NCBI GenBank assembly: GCA_041740495.1 | Contig: JBGSLW010000007.1 | Span: 1-28,297 of the forward strand | DNA: 28,297 bases | Reading direction: 5' to 3' | Origin: JANMEB01 sp041740495 | Lineage (GTDB): Bacteria; Planctomycetota; Planctomycetia; Pirellulales; Pirellulaceae | Part shown: one piece after another, positions 1 through 8,639 of the stretch | How the letters are laid out: each line of letters starts with the position of its first letter | Position numbering within the stretch: the stretch's first letter is position 1 | Made by a program: the position numbers and the translations under genes | Notes under the pieces: model-generated | Databases searched by the model: none | What the model was told of the DNA's origin: nothing | What the model saw: the letters and a program-made list of their open reading frames with translations, nothing else

Positions 1-1508
1 GCGGCGCCATCCCGCTCTTGGGTTCGGCAGCGGTTGGACCCGACGCGCGCGGCGACGCGGGCGACGATGCGGAGATATCGCTGTGGGCGCGGTGGATCGC
101 CGAGCATCAGATCCCAGCCGGGCAACTACTGTTCGAACGCGGGCGAGCCTATTTCCGCACCGCGATCGATGTAGCGGCTTGGAACCTCGAACCGCTGTCG
201 GCTCAAGTCGCCTGGCGTCCGGCCTGGCTGAACCACTTCGAGATGGACGAGGCCACCCGGACGCGCCGCGTGCTGCTGGAGGCCTACGGCAACCGCGGGC
301 GAAACCGCCAGCCGAATCAGGAATTGGCCGATGTGTTTTTTTTCGGCGATCGCATCGCCCACTCGATGTCGCTGATCGGCGGAATGTTGTACGTGGTGGA
401 GGGACAGAATTACGATATCAGCGATCGAACTCGACCGGCCGAGAATCGCAATGACTTCCAATGGGGGCGCGCCCCGCGACGCACTCGCAAAAATTTCTTG
501 ACCGCCTACGACGCGGCCAGCGGTCATCTCAAATGGCGCATTCCACCCTACGTCCCGGACAGCAATGCGCCGCGCCCCAACCCTAACCCCAACCCGGAGG
601 AACCGGGGGACAGCGAAACCGAAGACATCGGCTTCATGGGACCGGCGCTCGGGTTCGGCGATCTGATCTTGGCCCCGGTCAACGTGGCGGGATCCATCTA
701 TGTCTACGCGCTCGATCCCCATCGCGACGGGGCGCTGGCTTGGCGGAGTTATCTGACCGACGAACCGGCAGGGGGCGCCAACCCTTGGGCTCCGATTTTT
801 ATGTCGATCGAAGGGAGTGATCTGTACGTCGTGTGCGGTTGCGGCGCCCTGTTCATCCTGGACCCGGGGAGCGGTGTCGTTCGCTTCGCCCGCCGGTATC
901 CGCGAACCGGCAAGCCCGACACCACGCTGAGGAATTCCGGAGTCGCCGCCAACCTCAAACAATTGGACGGCTTCTGGGAAGACACCGCGATTGCCCACGG
1001 CCGAGCGGTCTTGGTGCTGGCTTCGGATCTGAATCGGCTGCGGGCGTACGATCGCCAAGACGGGCGAATGTTGTGGGAAGCGCCGTTAGAAACGGAGACC
1101 GATCTGCAGGTGAAATATTTGATCGGCGTCCATCGCGACATTCTGTATGCGGGGGGGACCGGCGAAGTGATCGCCTACGATTTGAACGGGGATGGCCGCA
1201 TGCTTTGGAATGCCGCCTGGACCGCTCGCGACGCCTTCAAGGGTAAGACGTTGACCGGACAAGCCTGTTTGACGCCCGAGGGGGTCTACTTACCGCTGCA
1301 AGATTCCATTCTGCAGCTCGATTTGCAAACCGGCCGGCCGATCGGACAAGTCGGCGTGCGGCTCCCCCAGGGGATGCCCGTGGGGAACTTGTATAGCGAC
1401 GGTCGCCGTTTGTGGGCGAACTGCGCGAATCGTTTGATCGCACTCGAGCCCGCTGCGGCGGATCCTCCGGCGGATCCTCCGGCGGAACCGCCCACCCAGA
1501 ATCCTTAG
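1..1508 (+). CDS. PQQ-like beta-propeller repeat protein, 5'-truncated
   Basis: The frame is open from base 3 with no stop upstream, so the gene most likely enters from the left. A TTG at 18 is the first possible start codon seen, but the protein appears to begin mid-domain. About 500 residues are visible. They contain repeated blades with the PQQ/BamB-propeller signature of an aromatic-Asp-x-x-x-Gly-x-x-x-Trp run, for example FLTAYDAASGHLKW, LRAYDRQDGRMLW and VIAYDLNGDGRMLW. Such propellers are usually periplasmic scaffolds or, when PQQ is bound, dehydrogenases; no quinoprotein active site is evident, so a structural role is more likely. The C-terminus is a Pro/Ala/Asp-rich tail encoded partly by a 12-bp tandem repeat (1458-1481). 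It lies 45 bases upstream of the VWA membrane protein and may share its operon. The family call is good; the precise function is unknown. Confidence 0.8.
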   Translation, partial: GAIPLLGSAAVGPDARGDAGDDAEISLWARWIAEHQIPAGQLLFERGRAYFRTAIDVAAWNLEPLSAQVAWRPAWLNHFEMDEATRTRRVLLEAYGNRGRNRQPNQELADVFFFGDRIAHSMSLIGGMLYVVEGQNYDISDRTRPAENRNDFQWGRAPRRTRKNFLTAYDAASGHLKWRIPPYVPDSNAPRPNPNPNPEEPGDSETEDIGFMGPALGFGDLILAPVNVAGSIYVYALDPHRDGALAWRSYLTDEPAGGANPWAPIFMSIEGSDLYVVCGCGALFILDPGSGVVRFARRYPRTGKPDTTLRNSGVAANLKQLDGFWEDTAIAHGRAVLVLASDLNRLRAYDRQDGRMLWEAPLETETDLQVKYLIGVHRDILYAGGTGEVIAYDLNGDGRMLWNAAWTARDAFKGKTLTGQACLTPEGVYLPLQDSILQLDLQTGRPIGQVGVRLPQGMPVGNLYSDGRRLWANCANRLIALEPAAADPPADPPAEPPTQNP

Positions 1509-1553
1509 TCATCGCAACTCGTTAGCCATTGCACCACAGACAGGTCGCCCGCT

Positions 1554-4115
1554 TTGAACGCACAACTCCTCATGCAAGCGAACTTTCTCCGCTGGTTGGC
1601 GGGCGAGGACTCCCAGCGCGTGGGTGAACCCGAATTGCACTGGGCAAACCTTCCGGAATCGTGGGGCGTGTTCGTGTTTGCGGCTGCCGTGCTCGCGATT
1701 CTGGGGGGGGTGGTTTGGCTCTATCGCCATGAGATGGACGTTTGCCCGCTGTGGATGCGGCGGATCCTCGCGTTGTTCCGCGCCCTGGTGCTGTTGCTGT
1801 TGGTGTTGATGTTGCTCCGTCCGACGGTGACGTATAAACAAGTCAAAATCGCTAAGCCAGTGATTGCCCTGCTGCGCGACACCTCGCTGTCGTTGGCCCG
1901 CCAGGATCATTACACCGATGAACGGCAAGCCGCCGAGACCGCTCGGGCGGCCGGCTTGTCGACGCAGCAATTGCAGCAGGGGCAGGTCTCGCGTTCCGAA
2001 CTGGTGCAACGCAGCTGGGCCAGCGAGCGCGGGCCGTGGCTGGAGCAACTGCGTGACAAAGGGGCTCTCCGGGTAATCGACTTCGCCGCCGTCGCGAACC
2101 AGGTCGCCCTCCTGCCGGCTCGACAGAACGACGAGTCCCCAGCGAACGCCGCGCCGCCCCCCGCGAACTCCGACCCGACCGTCAATCCCGCATTGCCCGC
2201 GCCTGCCGCCGGCCCCGACGAACTACCACCGTTTGTCGCCGATGGGCGGGGTACCGATCTGTACCAGGCCTTGAACCTGGCGTTGGGGGAAGCCAGTCGT
2301 CTGGCCGCCATCGTGTTGGTCAGCGACGGCCAGCACAACGGCAGCAGCGACCCGTTGGAGTTAGCGGACAAAGCCAAGTCGTTGGGGATCCCCATCTATC
2401 CGGTGGCGGTCGGCGATCCAGCGCGGCCGACGAACCTGGCCGTTACCGACGTGTATGCGCGCAGCAGCGCCCGCCCGGGTGAACCGTTCGAAATCGAAGC
2501 GCTCTTGTACGCCGAGGACCTGGGGCAATCGGCGGTGACGGTGGAGCTGGTGCAGCGCGAAATCAAGCCCGGAGCCGTCGCGGCGGAAGGGGAATCGGTT
2601 GTCAGCTCGCAGGAAGTATCGATTCCGCCCGGCGGCGGCCGCGTCCGCGTCGACTTCCAAACGACGATCGCCCAGCCCGGTCGGTTCATCTACCAGGTCC
2701 GCGTCCCGGAGCTGGAAGGTGAAATGGAGACTGCGGATAACCGCCGCGACAGCAATCAAGTCGACGTGATCGATGAACAAGTTCGCGTGCTGTTGATCGC
2801 CGGTGGACCCTTGTGGGACTACCAGCTGCTGCAGCGGCTGTTGCAACGCGACCCGAATATCAGCTTGACGTGTTGGCTGCAATCCGTCGATGAGGGAGGG
2901 ACGCAGGCGGGGGACGAACGGATCTCCAACTTGCCGCGAACGATCGAAGAACTGGGTCGGTACAACGTGATCATCTTGATGGACCCGAATCCCGACGAGT
3001 TCGATAAGGCTTGGATCGACAATCTGCAGTTGTTTTGCAAGCGGAAGGCGGGGGGACTGCTGTTCGTCGCCGGCCCCCATTACACCGCCGACTTCCTCAC
3101 GCTCAACGACCTGGCCGGGATCCGCGAGATCTTGCCGGTTCGCTTCGGCGGCGACGAATTCATCGAATCGTCCCAGATCTTGAACGAGCTGGCGAACCGC
3201 CCGGGGAAGATGCTGGTCCGCGATCAGTACCTCGATCACCCGATCATGGCGTTTTTCGCCGATCCGGCGGAGACCAAGAAGGTCTGGGATGCGATGCCGA
3301 ATATCTATTGGAATTTCCCAACGACGGCGGCCAAGCCGATCGCCCAGACCCTGGTCGAACGGGGGGACCTGGCCAACGCCGAAGGGAACCAGCCGCTGCT
3401 GGTCACCGGGCGGTACGGCGCCGGGACGGTGGTCTATCTCGGATTCCACGGCACGTATTTGTGGCGGCAAATCGGTCTGCAGGCCCAGTACTTCGACCGC
3501 TTCTGGATTCAGCTCACGCGATTCCTCACAGAGACCCGCTCGCTCTCCGGGAGCCGCCGCGGCGTGGTCGATGTCGATCGGAACGAATACGAATTGGGCG
3601 ATAAGGTCACGCTGTTGGTGCGGGCGCTCAACGAACGCTTCGAACCGTTGACCGAATCGAAACTGACGGCGGTGATCCGCGGCGAAGACAATGTGAGCTT
3701 GCCCGCCGAATTGCGGTTGATCCCGGGCCAAGAGGGCTCGTACGAGGGCGCCTTTGTCGCCCAGCGGATCGGCGTGTTTCGCGTCGAAGTGCAGTTGCCG
3801 GGAACCAGCGAGTCGGACTTGATCGAGCCGGTCAGTTTTCGAGTGATCCCCCCCAGCGCGGAGACGAACCTCCCCTGGCGCAACGACCCCCTGCTGCAGC
3901 AGATCGCCGCCAACTCGGGGGGCAAAGTCTTCCAGCTGTATGAACTGCAACAACTGGCGACCGAGATACCGCGCATGACGACCAAAACGGAGCTGCGCAG
4001 TCCGCCGGTGCCGCTATGGGATCTGAACCAGCGATTGCGACTGCTGGTGTTTGCACTGCCCGTCGTCTTGTTGACGGTGGAATGGGCCCTCCGTAAAAAA
4101 TTCAAACTGTTGTAA
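1554..4115 (+). CDS. Membrane-anchored von Willebrand factor A domain protein
   Basis: An 853-residue inner-membrane protein. Two N-terminal membrane segments (about residues 37-56 and 71-89) precede a VWA domain with a recognisable metal-binding MIDAS: DTSLS at 109-113, a Thr in GRGTDL near 234 and SDG near 257. A Pro/Ala-rich insert (about 195-226) interrupts the domain. Around 409 a segment beginning VRVLLIAGGPLWDYQ resembles the class I glutamine-amidotransferase-like fold found in related membrane VWA proteins. A Ca/Ig-like stretch follows, and a final membrane helix (about 828-846) with a basic tail ends the protein. Comparable proteins sit in MoxR-ATPase/DUF58/BatA clusters of Planctomycetes, where a chaperone or envelope-stress role is suspected. 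The start may be the TTG at 1554 or ATG at 1572 (residue 7); neither has a strong Shine-Dalgarno. The next gene begins 12 bases after the stop. Confidence 0.85.
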   Translation: MNAQLLMQANFLRWLAGEDSQRVGEPELHWANLPESWGVFVFAAAVLAILGGVVWLYRHEMDVCPLWMRRILALFRALVLLLLVLMLLRPTVTYKQVKIAKPVIALLRDTSLSLARQDHYTDERQAAETARAAGLSTQQLQQGQVSRSELVQRSWASERGPWLEQLRDKGALRVIDFAAVANQVALLPARQNDESPANAAPPPANSDPTVNPALPAPAAGPDELPPFVADGRGTDLYQALNLALGEASRLAAIVLVSDGQHNGSSDPLELADKAKSLGIPIYPVAVGDPARPTNLAVTDVYARSSARPGEPFEIEALLYAEDLGQSAVTVELVQREIKPGAVAAEGESVVSSQEVSIPPGGGRVRVDFQTTIAQPGRFIYQVRVPELEGEMETADNRRDSNQVDVIDEQVRVLLIAGGPLWDYQLLQRLLQRDPNISLTCWLQSVDEGGTQAGDERISNLPRTIEELGRYNVIILMDPNPDEFDKAWIDNLQLFCKRKAGGLLFVAGPHYTADFLTLNDLAGIREILPVRFGGDEFIESSQILNELANRPGKMLVRDQYLDHPIMAFFADPAETKKVWDAMPNIYWNFPTTAAKPIAQTLVERGDLANAEGNQPLLVTGRYGAGTVVYLGFHGTYLWRQIGLQAQYFDRFWIQLTRFLTETRSLSGSRRGVVDVDRNEYELGDKVTLLVRALNERFEPLTESKLTAVIRGEDNVSLPAELRLIPGQEGSYEGAFVAQRIGVFRVEVQLPGTSESDLIEPVSFRVIPPSAETNLPWRNDPLLQQIAANSGGKVFQLYELQQLATEIPRMTTKTELRSPPVPLWDLNQRLRLLVFALPVVLLTVEWALRKKFKLL

Positions 4116-4127
4116 GGCGAACGCCGC

Positions 4128-6494
4128 ATGGCCACGGCTGCGACTCGACATCCCAAGGTTTCCGCGATCAAGCACCAGTTGGGGCGGTTGCGCCGCGGCC
4201 TGCTGCAATGGATCCTGGTCGAGGGGAGTGGGCGAATCCTGATCGCGGCGCTGCTGATCGCCGGGGCCGACCTGCTGATGGACCGAGTCTTCCGGATGGA
4301 TTTTTCGCAGCGGGCGATCATGCTGGGGTTGATGACCGCCGGAGTCCTGGCCGTTGCCTACCGCTCGCTGTTCCGACCGTTGGAGCGTAAGCCGAACGAT
4401 GACGCCTTGCTGCTGCACGTCGAACGACGACATCGCCAATTCGAACAGAGCGTGATCAGCGGCTGGCAGTTTGCCCACGATCAAGGTTGGCGGCAGGAAG
4501 GGGTCTCCCCCGATCTGGTCGCTGCGACCATCGCAGAGGGGGAACACCACGCCCAGGCCAGCGACTTCACCGATATCCTCGATCGCCCCAGGTTCGCGCG
4601 CAACGCCGCGATCCTGGCGGCCGGGCTGATCGGCTGGGGACTGGTCGCCTGGGGAGTCTCTCGCACCGATCTGCTTCGCACCTGGTTCGATCGGAATGTG
4701 CTGCTGGGGGATTCGCAGTGGCCGCAAGCGACCTATTTGGAAATCGAGGGCGTGGTCAACGGCGAACTGCTGGTCGACCGCGGCGCCAATCTGGAACTGA
4801 ATGTCCTGGTCGCCGAACGGAGCCGCGTGCGGGATGTCGAAGTCGAGGTCGAATTCGAAAGCGACGGGAAACGAACGCGACAGGAAACCAGGCCCACCGG
4901 CCGGATGGACGGCCGGCAGCGGCAGTTGGTCCTGCACAATGTGGCCGGCGAGTTTCAATTGCGGGCCGTCGGCGGCGATGCCATCACCGAATGGGTCCAA
5001 GTGCGGCTGGTCGAACCGCTGGATCTGAGCGAATTGGTGCTGACCGCACAGCTGCCGGAATATGTGGGAGGAACGCGGCCGTTGACCGGCGGCGGGCCCC
5101 ACACCTTGCTCGCCGGCAGTACGGTGGAAGTGCAGGCGACGGCGAATTTGCCGATCGAACGAATGCAGTTGCGGTACGGGCCGACCACCGTGCCCGCCGC
5201 CCCCGCCGCACCCACCACCGCACCGGCAATTCCCCCTCCGGCCGACGGCGAAGCTTCCGTCCCGCCGCCGCCTGCGGGTCCGCAACTTGCCGCCGGCGAT
5301 CTGATCCCGTTTCGCCAGGTGGACCCCACACATTATGCGATGGTTCTGGGAGATTCGGGCCAGGGTGCGGCGCTGTGTAGCGGCAAGTACACGATCGAAT
5401 TGTTGGACGCCACGGGCCGGCGAAATCTGCGCCCCTTGGCGTTTGAACTGATGGTGGTTCCGGACAAGCCTCCGCAGATCGCCGCGACGCTGTCCGGAAT
5501 CAGCGGATTGGTGGTGCCCCGGGCCCTCTTGCCGCTCTCGTTCAAGGCTCGAGATCAATTCGGATTGACGCAAGCCGCGGTCGCCTACCAATGGCGCACC
5601 AACGACGAAGCCAACGAACTCAAGTCGGGGGAGCTGGCGGCCTGGCAGCTATCGCCGGCCGACCTTCAATTCGCCGAAGCGGATCAGGAGTTCAACTTCG
5701 CCGCCGAGTCGCGGTTGGATCTTCAACCGTTGGGACTGCCGACCGGGATTGTGCTTCGCTTTCACGTGACGGCTCGCGACAACCAGCCTGGGGAACACGC
5801 GGGCCAGGGTCAATCGCGCGAATTCCTGTTGCGAGTGGTCACCGAGGAGGAGTTGCGCGCCGATTTGCTCCGCCGCGAAGTGGAACAGCGGGCGCTGTTT
5901 CAGACGAATCGCGACAACCAACTGCAACTGATGACCGAATTGCGAGCGCTGGCCGCTGCGGTCGCCGCCGAACCGACTGCCGACCTGGTCGATCGACAAC
6001 GCGTCCTACTGGAAATGCGAAACCGCCAGAAGAACATCGGCACCAACCTCTTCCAGATCGCCGGGCGTTTTGACGATTTCCTGGCGGAGGCGACCAACAA
6101 CCGGCTGGACGAGAGCGAGACCGAATTGCAACAAGAAATCCAGAATCAGACCCCGTCGCTGGTCTCGTTCAAAGTCCGCTACGCCGAACGGATCATCGGC
6201 CCGCTCCGCGCGTTGGATGAGACCGAAGTCTACGTCGCGACCCAAGGATTGGACGAGTCGCGAAACCTGCTGGAAACCCCGGCCGAATTCGCCACAACCG
6301 CCCAGCAGACCGCCGACTTGCAAGAGCTGATCGTCCGCAAAATGGACGAAATCCTGGCGGCGATGGAGGAGTCGCAGACCTACCAGGAAATCGTCAACCG
6401 GGTGATCGCCCTCAAACGTCTGGAGCAAAGTTTGTTGGATGCCATCAAGAACAAACAGCAATCGGGCGATCGACCCTCGATTTTCGACAAGTAG
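4128..6494 (+). CDS. DUF4175-like membrane protein with long coiled-coil C-terminus
   Basis: A 788-residue protein directly downstream of the VWA gene and probably co-translated with it. It has three hydrophobic segments near the N-terminus (about 35-51, 63-79 and 157-178), then a large beta-rich exported region. A Pro/Ala-rich linker lies at about 350-385. A segment beginning PLSFKARDQFGLTQAAVAYQW follows, which resembles the repeated immunoglobulin-like module of DUF4175 proteins. From about 575 to the end it is helical and rich in Glu, Gln, Arg and Leu, consistent with coiled coil. In Planctomycetes proteins of this type accompany MoxR/VWA gene sets; the biochemical role is not established. 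ATG at 4128 is the natural start after the preceding TAA, although the AAGG overlapping that stop is rather distant. Family assignment is by pattern and context, not by a search. Confidence 0.78.
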   Translation: MATAATRHPKVSAIKHQLGRLRRGLLQWILVEGSGRILIAALLIAGADLLMDRVFRMDFSQRAIMLGLMTAGVLAVAYRSLFRPLERKPNDDALLLHVERRHRQFEQSVISGWQFAHDQGWRQEGVSPDLVAATIAEGEHHAQASDFTDILDRPRFARNAAILAAGLIGWGLVAWGVSRTDLLRTWFDRNVLLGDSQWPQATYLEIEGVVNGELLVDRGANLELNVLVAERSRVRDVEVEVEFESDGKRTRQETRPTGRMDGRQRQLVLHNVAGEFQLRAVGGDAITEWVQVRLVEPLDLSELVLTAQLPEYVGGTRPLTGGGPHTLLAGSTVEVQATANLPIERMQLRYGPTTVPAAPAAPTTAPAIPPPADGEASVPPPPAGPQLAAGDLIPFRQVDPTHYAMVLGDSGQGAALCSGKYTIELLDATGRRNLRPLAFELMVVPDKPPQIAATLSGISGLVVPRALLPLSFKARDQFGLTQAAVAYQWRTNDEANELKSGELAAWQLSPADLQFAEADQEFNFAAESRLDLQPLGLPTGIVLRFHVTARDNQPGEHAGQGQSREFLLRVVTEEELRADLLRREVEQRALFQTNRDNQLQLMTELRALAAAVAAEPTADLVDRQRVLLEMRNRQKNIGTNLFQIAGRFDDFLAEATNNRLDESETELQQEIQNQTPSLVSFKVRYAERIIGPLRALDETEVYVATQGLDESRNLLETPAEFATTAQQTADLQELIVRKMDEILAAMEESQTYQEIVNRVIALKRLEQSLLDAIKNKQQSGDRPSIFDK

Positions 6495-6504
6495 TCCGTC
6501 GGAA

Positions 6505-6585
6505 AATCAGCCGCCTGGCGCTGGCTTGCGGTTTCGTCTTGCCCGGCGCGTCCAGAAACCGCAGGCTAGCGCCAGGCGGCTGATT
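6505..6585. repeat. 30-bp inverted repeat (hairpin, 21-nt loop)
   Basis: The arms are 6505-6534 and 6556-6585. They match at 28 of 30 positions, and both mismatches would be G-U pairs in a plus-strand transcript, so the RNA could form an uninterrupted 30-bp stem. It begins 11 bases after the stop of the DUF4175-like gene and could end or stabilise that transcript. No U-run follows directly, so it is not a classical intrinsic terminator. Confidence 0.85.
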
Positions 6586-6699
6586 GCAAGTGTCACCGGC
6601 GCATTTTTTCAACGGATTGTAAGCCCAGAAACCGCAGGCTAGCGCCAGGTGGCTGATGGCAAGTGTCACCGGCGCACTTTTTCAACGGATTGTAAGCCC
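6552..6699 (+). repeat. Two tandem copies of a 73-bp repeat
   Basis: Copy one starts at 6552 and copy two at 6625, a period of 73 bases, with the match continuing to about 6699. They differ at only a few bases (for example GGCGGCTGATT against GGTGGCTGATG). Each copy starts with the right arm of the 6505-6585 inverted repeat and ends TTCAACGGATTGTAAGCCC. The unit is non-coding and resembles an interspersed intergenic element duplicated in place. Confidence 0.88.
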
Positions 6700-6827
6700 C
6701 CCCGTTTGATTCGTCGCCCTTCGACCGGTTACATTGAGTGGACGTGCGGAGTCGTTCAAGTTACCGCGGCCGTCGATCGGCGTCTCCCGTCGCTGGCAGT
6801 ACAGCACACTTTCTGGAAAGGGTTCCG

Positions 6828-7427
6828 ATGAATCAGCAGCCTTTAACGCATTTACTTTCCGGGTATTGGTGGCTGCTCCTGCTGCGAGGGATTGCCGCGA
6901 TCGTGTTCGGCGTCCTGGCGATCGCCTGGCCAGCGGCGACGGTCACCGCCTTGGTGATCTGGTTCGCAGTGTTCGCCTTGATCGACGGCTTGGCCGCGCT
7001 GTACCATGCAATCACCAATCGCAACGAAATGGAGTATTGGTGGTGGCTGCTGCTGGAGGGGATCTTTGGAGTATTGTTCGGCGTGCTGGTGTTGGCGCGG
7101 CCAGGGATCTCGACGGTGGTGCTGGGCGTCGTCTTGGTCATGTGGTTCGCCGCCTGGGCGATCATCAGCGGCGCCATGCGCGTGGTCATGGCGTTCCGCC
7201 TGCGGAAAGAGATCGAGGGAGAATTCTGGCTGGGGTTGAGCGGCGTGCTCTCGATTCTGTTCGGGGTGATCTTGATGACCCGTCCGGAGGCAGGCGTCCT
7301 GTTCTTGCTCTACCTGTTGGCGTTTTGGGCGATCGCCGTCGGTGTGGTCATGGTGATTTTTGCATTCCGGGTGAAGTCGTTCGCCGGCCGCGCGCGGCAA
7401 AAAATCCAGGAATTCGCCGATCGGTAA
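6828..7427 (+). CDS. HdeD family (DUF308) membrane protein
   Basis: A 199-residue protein that is almost entirely membrane-embedded, with about six hydrophobic helices in three pairs and the repeated internal pattern typical of the HdeD/DUF308 family (LLLRGIAAIVFGVLAIAWP, LLLEGIFGVLFGVLVLARP, LGLSGVLSILFGVILMTRP). Each repeat has the same helix-Gly-x-hydrophobic-Arg/Trp-Pro arrangement, a sign of internal triplication. Escherichia coli HdeD is linked to acid resistance; most bacterial members have no assigned role. ATG at 6828 is chosen over the upstream in-frame ATG at 6738 because GGAAAGGG (6815-6822) sits at ideal distance and the extra 30 residues are not family-like. It ends in a short basic cytoplasmic tail. 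Confidence 0.88.
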   Translation: MNQQPLTHLLSGYWWLLLLRGIAAIVFGVLAIAWPAATVTALVIWFAVFALIDGLAALYHAITNRNEMEYWWWLLLEGIFGVLFGVLVLARPGISTVVLGVVLVMWFAAWAIISGAMRVVMAFRLRKEIEGEFWLGLSGVLSILFGVILMTRPEAGVLFLLYLLAFWAIAVGVVMVIFAFRVKSFAGRARQKIQEFADR

Positions 7428-7440
7428 GCGGAAACACCTA

Positions 7441-7466
7441 GGCTTCCGCAGGGCGTCCCCGAAGCC
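7441..7466 (+). terminator. Weak hairpin after the HdeD-like gene
   Basis: GGCTTC (7441-7446) pairs with GAAGCC (7461-7466) around a GC-rich 14-base loop, 13 bases after the stop codon. No T-run follows, so it is at best a rho-independent-like hairpin. The rest of 7428-7614 shows nothing further that I can identify. Confidence 0.25.
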
Positions 7467-7614
7467 GCTTGGCTTGGCGAGAATTGCAAGACTGATCGCG
7501 ATGCGCCTATCGTTAGGACGACGTAAGGCATGAGGGATTTTCTTTCAACTCCATTCAGATAGCGTTACTATGAAGGTATTCCAACCAGATTCCGATTTGT
7601 GCCGTGAGGTGGTT

Positions 7615-8565
7615 ATGTTCGCGCTGCGAGTCGTATTGGCTAGTGTCGTCATATGGGGACTCCCGGTAATGGCTCTGGCGCAGGATGCGGCTCCGCCCAA
7701 AGCGGCGCCGGCGGCGCCGGCGGCCGACCTGCGTGAGGAATTGCGGCCCGCCTTGGAAGGTTTCGTGAAATCGTTCAACGAGGGGAAGGCGACGGAACTC
7801 GCAGCGCATTTCTTGGACGACGGCGAATTCGTCACAGAAACGGGCGAGGTCCACAGCGGTCGCGCGGGCATCGAAGCCCTGATGCAACAATACTTCACCA
7901 GTTTCCCCCAGGCCCAGCTCACCGTGGAAGTCGAGACCATTCGTCGGTTGGGTCCCGAGTTGTTGATCGAAGAGGGGACGCGCGAGGTTTCGGTCCCCGC
8001 GTCGGATATACCTCCGGTCCAACTTCGATATATCGCGGTTCGCGCCAAGCGCGATAACCAATGGAAGATCGCGACCATTCGCGAGTTCAATGACGATCCG
8101 GAACCGACCCCGGCCGATCATTTGCAGGGACTCGCCTGGTTGGAAGGGGAGTGGATCAATGAAGGGACCGATGCCACGATCCAATTGAGTTTTCGCTGGA
8201 GCGAGGATGGCAATTTTATGATCGGCGAATACGAGACGATTATCGGCGGCGTATCGCAAGGCAAGTCGACCCAACGCTTCGGCTGGGATCCGCTCAATCA
8301 ACAAATCCGCTCCTGGCTGTTCGAGCCGGATGGAGCGTACAGTGAAGCGACTTGGTTCCCCAATGAGCAGGGATGGATCTGCAAGTCGACGACGGTTATG
8401 CCCGATGGGTTGACAGGTTCAGCTACCATGCGAATCGTTGTCAAGGATGAGGACGAGTTCGTCTTGCGAGGGAGCGACCGTGAAATCGGCGGGGTGCCGA
8501 GTGAAGACTACGAAGTCCAGGTCGTCCGCAAGCCATCGGTCGTGCCGACGAGCCAATCGAAATAA
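7615..8565 (+). CDS. Secreted SnoaL/NTF2-like (SgcJ/EcaC family) protein
   Basis: The likely start is ATG 7615, preceded by GAGG at 7606-7609. It gives a compact signal peptide, MFALRVVLASVVIWGLPVMA, cleaved after ALA. The upstream in-frame ATG at 7570 would add 15 polar residues and spoil the signal. The mature protein starts with a Pro/Ala linker, then an NTF2-like domain of about 120 residues resembling SgcJ/EcaC and SnoaL ketosteroid-isomerase-fold proteins (FVKSFNEGKATELAAHFLDDGEF near its start). A second beta-rich, lipocalin-like half (WLEGEWINEGTDATIQLSF and onward) follows. Such two-part exported proteins are common in Planctomycetes; no catalytic role can be read from the sequence. 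It is 316 residues long and appears to be transcribed alone. Confidence 0.82.
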   Translation: MFALRVVLASVVIWGLPVMALAQDAAPPKAAPAAPAADLREELRPALEGFVKSFNEGKATELAAHFLDDGEFVTETGEVHSGRAGIEALMQQYFTSFPQAQLTVEVETIRRLGPELLIEEGTREVSVPASDIPPVQLRYIAVRAKRDNQWKIATIREFNDDPEPTPADHLQGLAWLEGEWINEGTDATIQLSFRWSEDGNFMIGEYETIIGGVSQGKSTQRFGWDPLNQQIRSWLFEPDGAYSEATWFPNEQGWICKSTTVMPDGLTGSATMRIVVKDEDEFVLRGSDREIGGVPSEDYEVQVVRKPSVVPTSQSK

Positions 8566-8597
8566 CGGCCCCTGACGCGCGATAACGGGAGGGGCCG
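8566..8597 (+). terminator. Possible hairpin after the SnoaL-like gene
   Basis: CGGCCCCT (8566-8573) and AGGGGCCG (8590-8597) form a perfect 8-bp stem with a 16-base loop immediately after the TAA. A T7 run occurs at 8619-8625, too far away for a standard intrinsic terminator. Confidence 0.35.
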
Positions 8598-8639
8598 GAC
8601 AAACGCAGACACAATCCCTTTTTTTGGGCGGGCCGAAAC

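Larger units (their letters stand above)
6495..6827. other. Intergenic region carrying palindromic and direct repeats
   Basis: This 333-base stretch has no credible gene. It holds an inverted repeat at 6505-6585 and two copies of a 73-bp unit at 6552-6699, described separately. The remaining part (6700-6827) is unique sequence leading to the Shine-Dalgarno of the HdeD-like gene (GGAAAGGG, 6815-6822). Open frames here are short and consist of translated repeat. Confidence 0.75.

Noticed and set aside
2361..5591. Long minus-strand frames (530 and 525 codons) opposite the VWA and DUF4175-like genes
   Set aside because: Both are rich in His, Arg, Asp and Gln from reversed codon bias, lack domains, and lie opposite well-supported genes.
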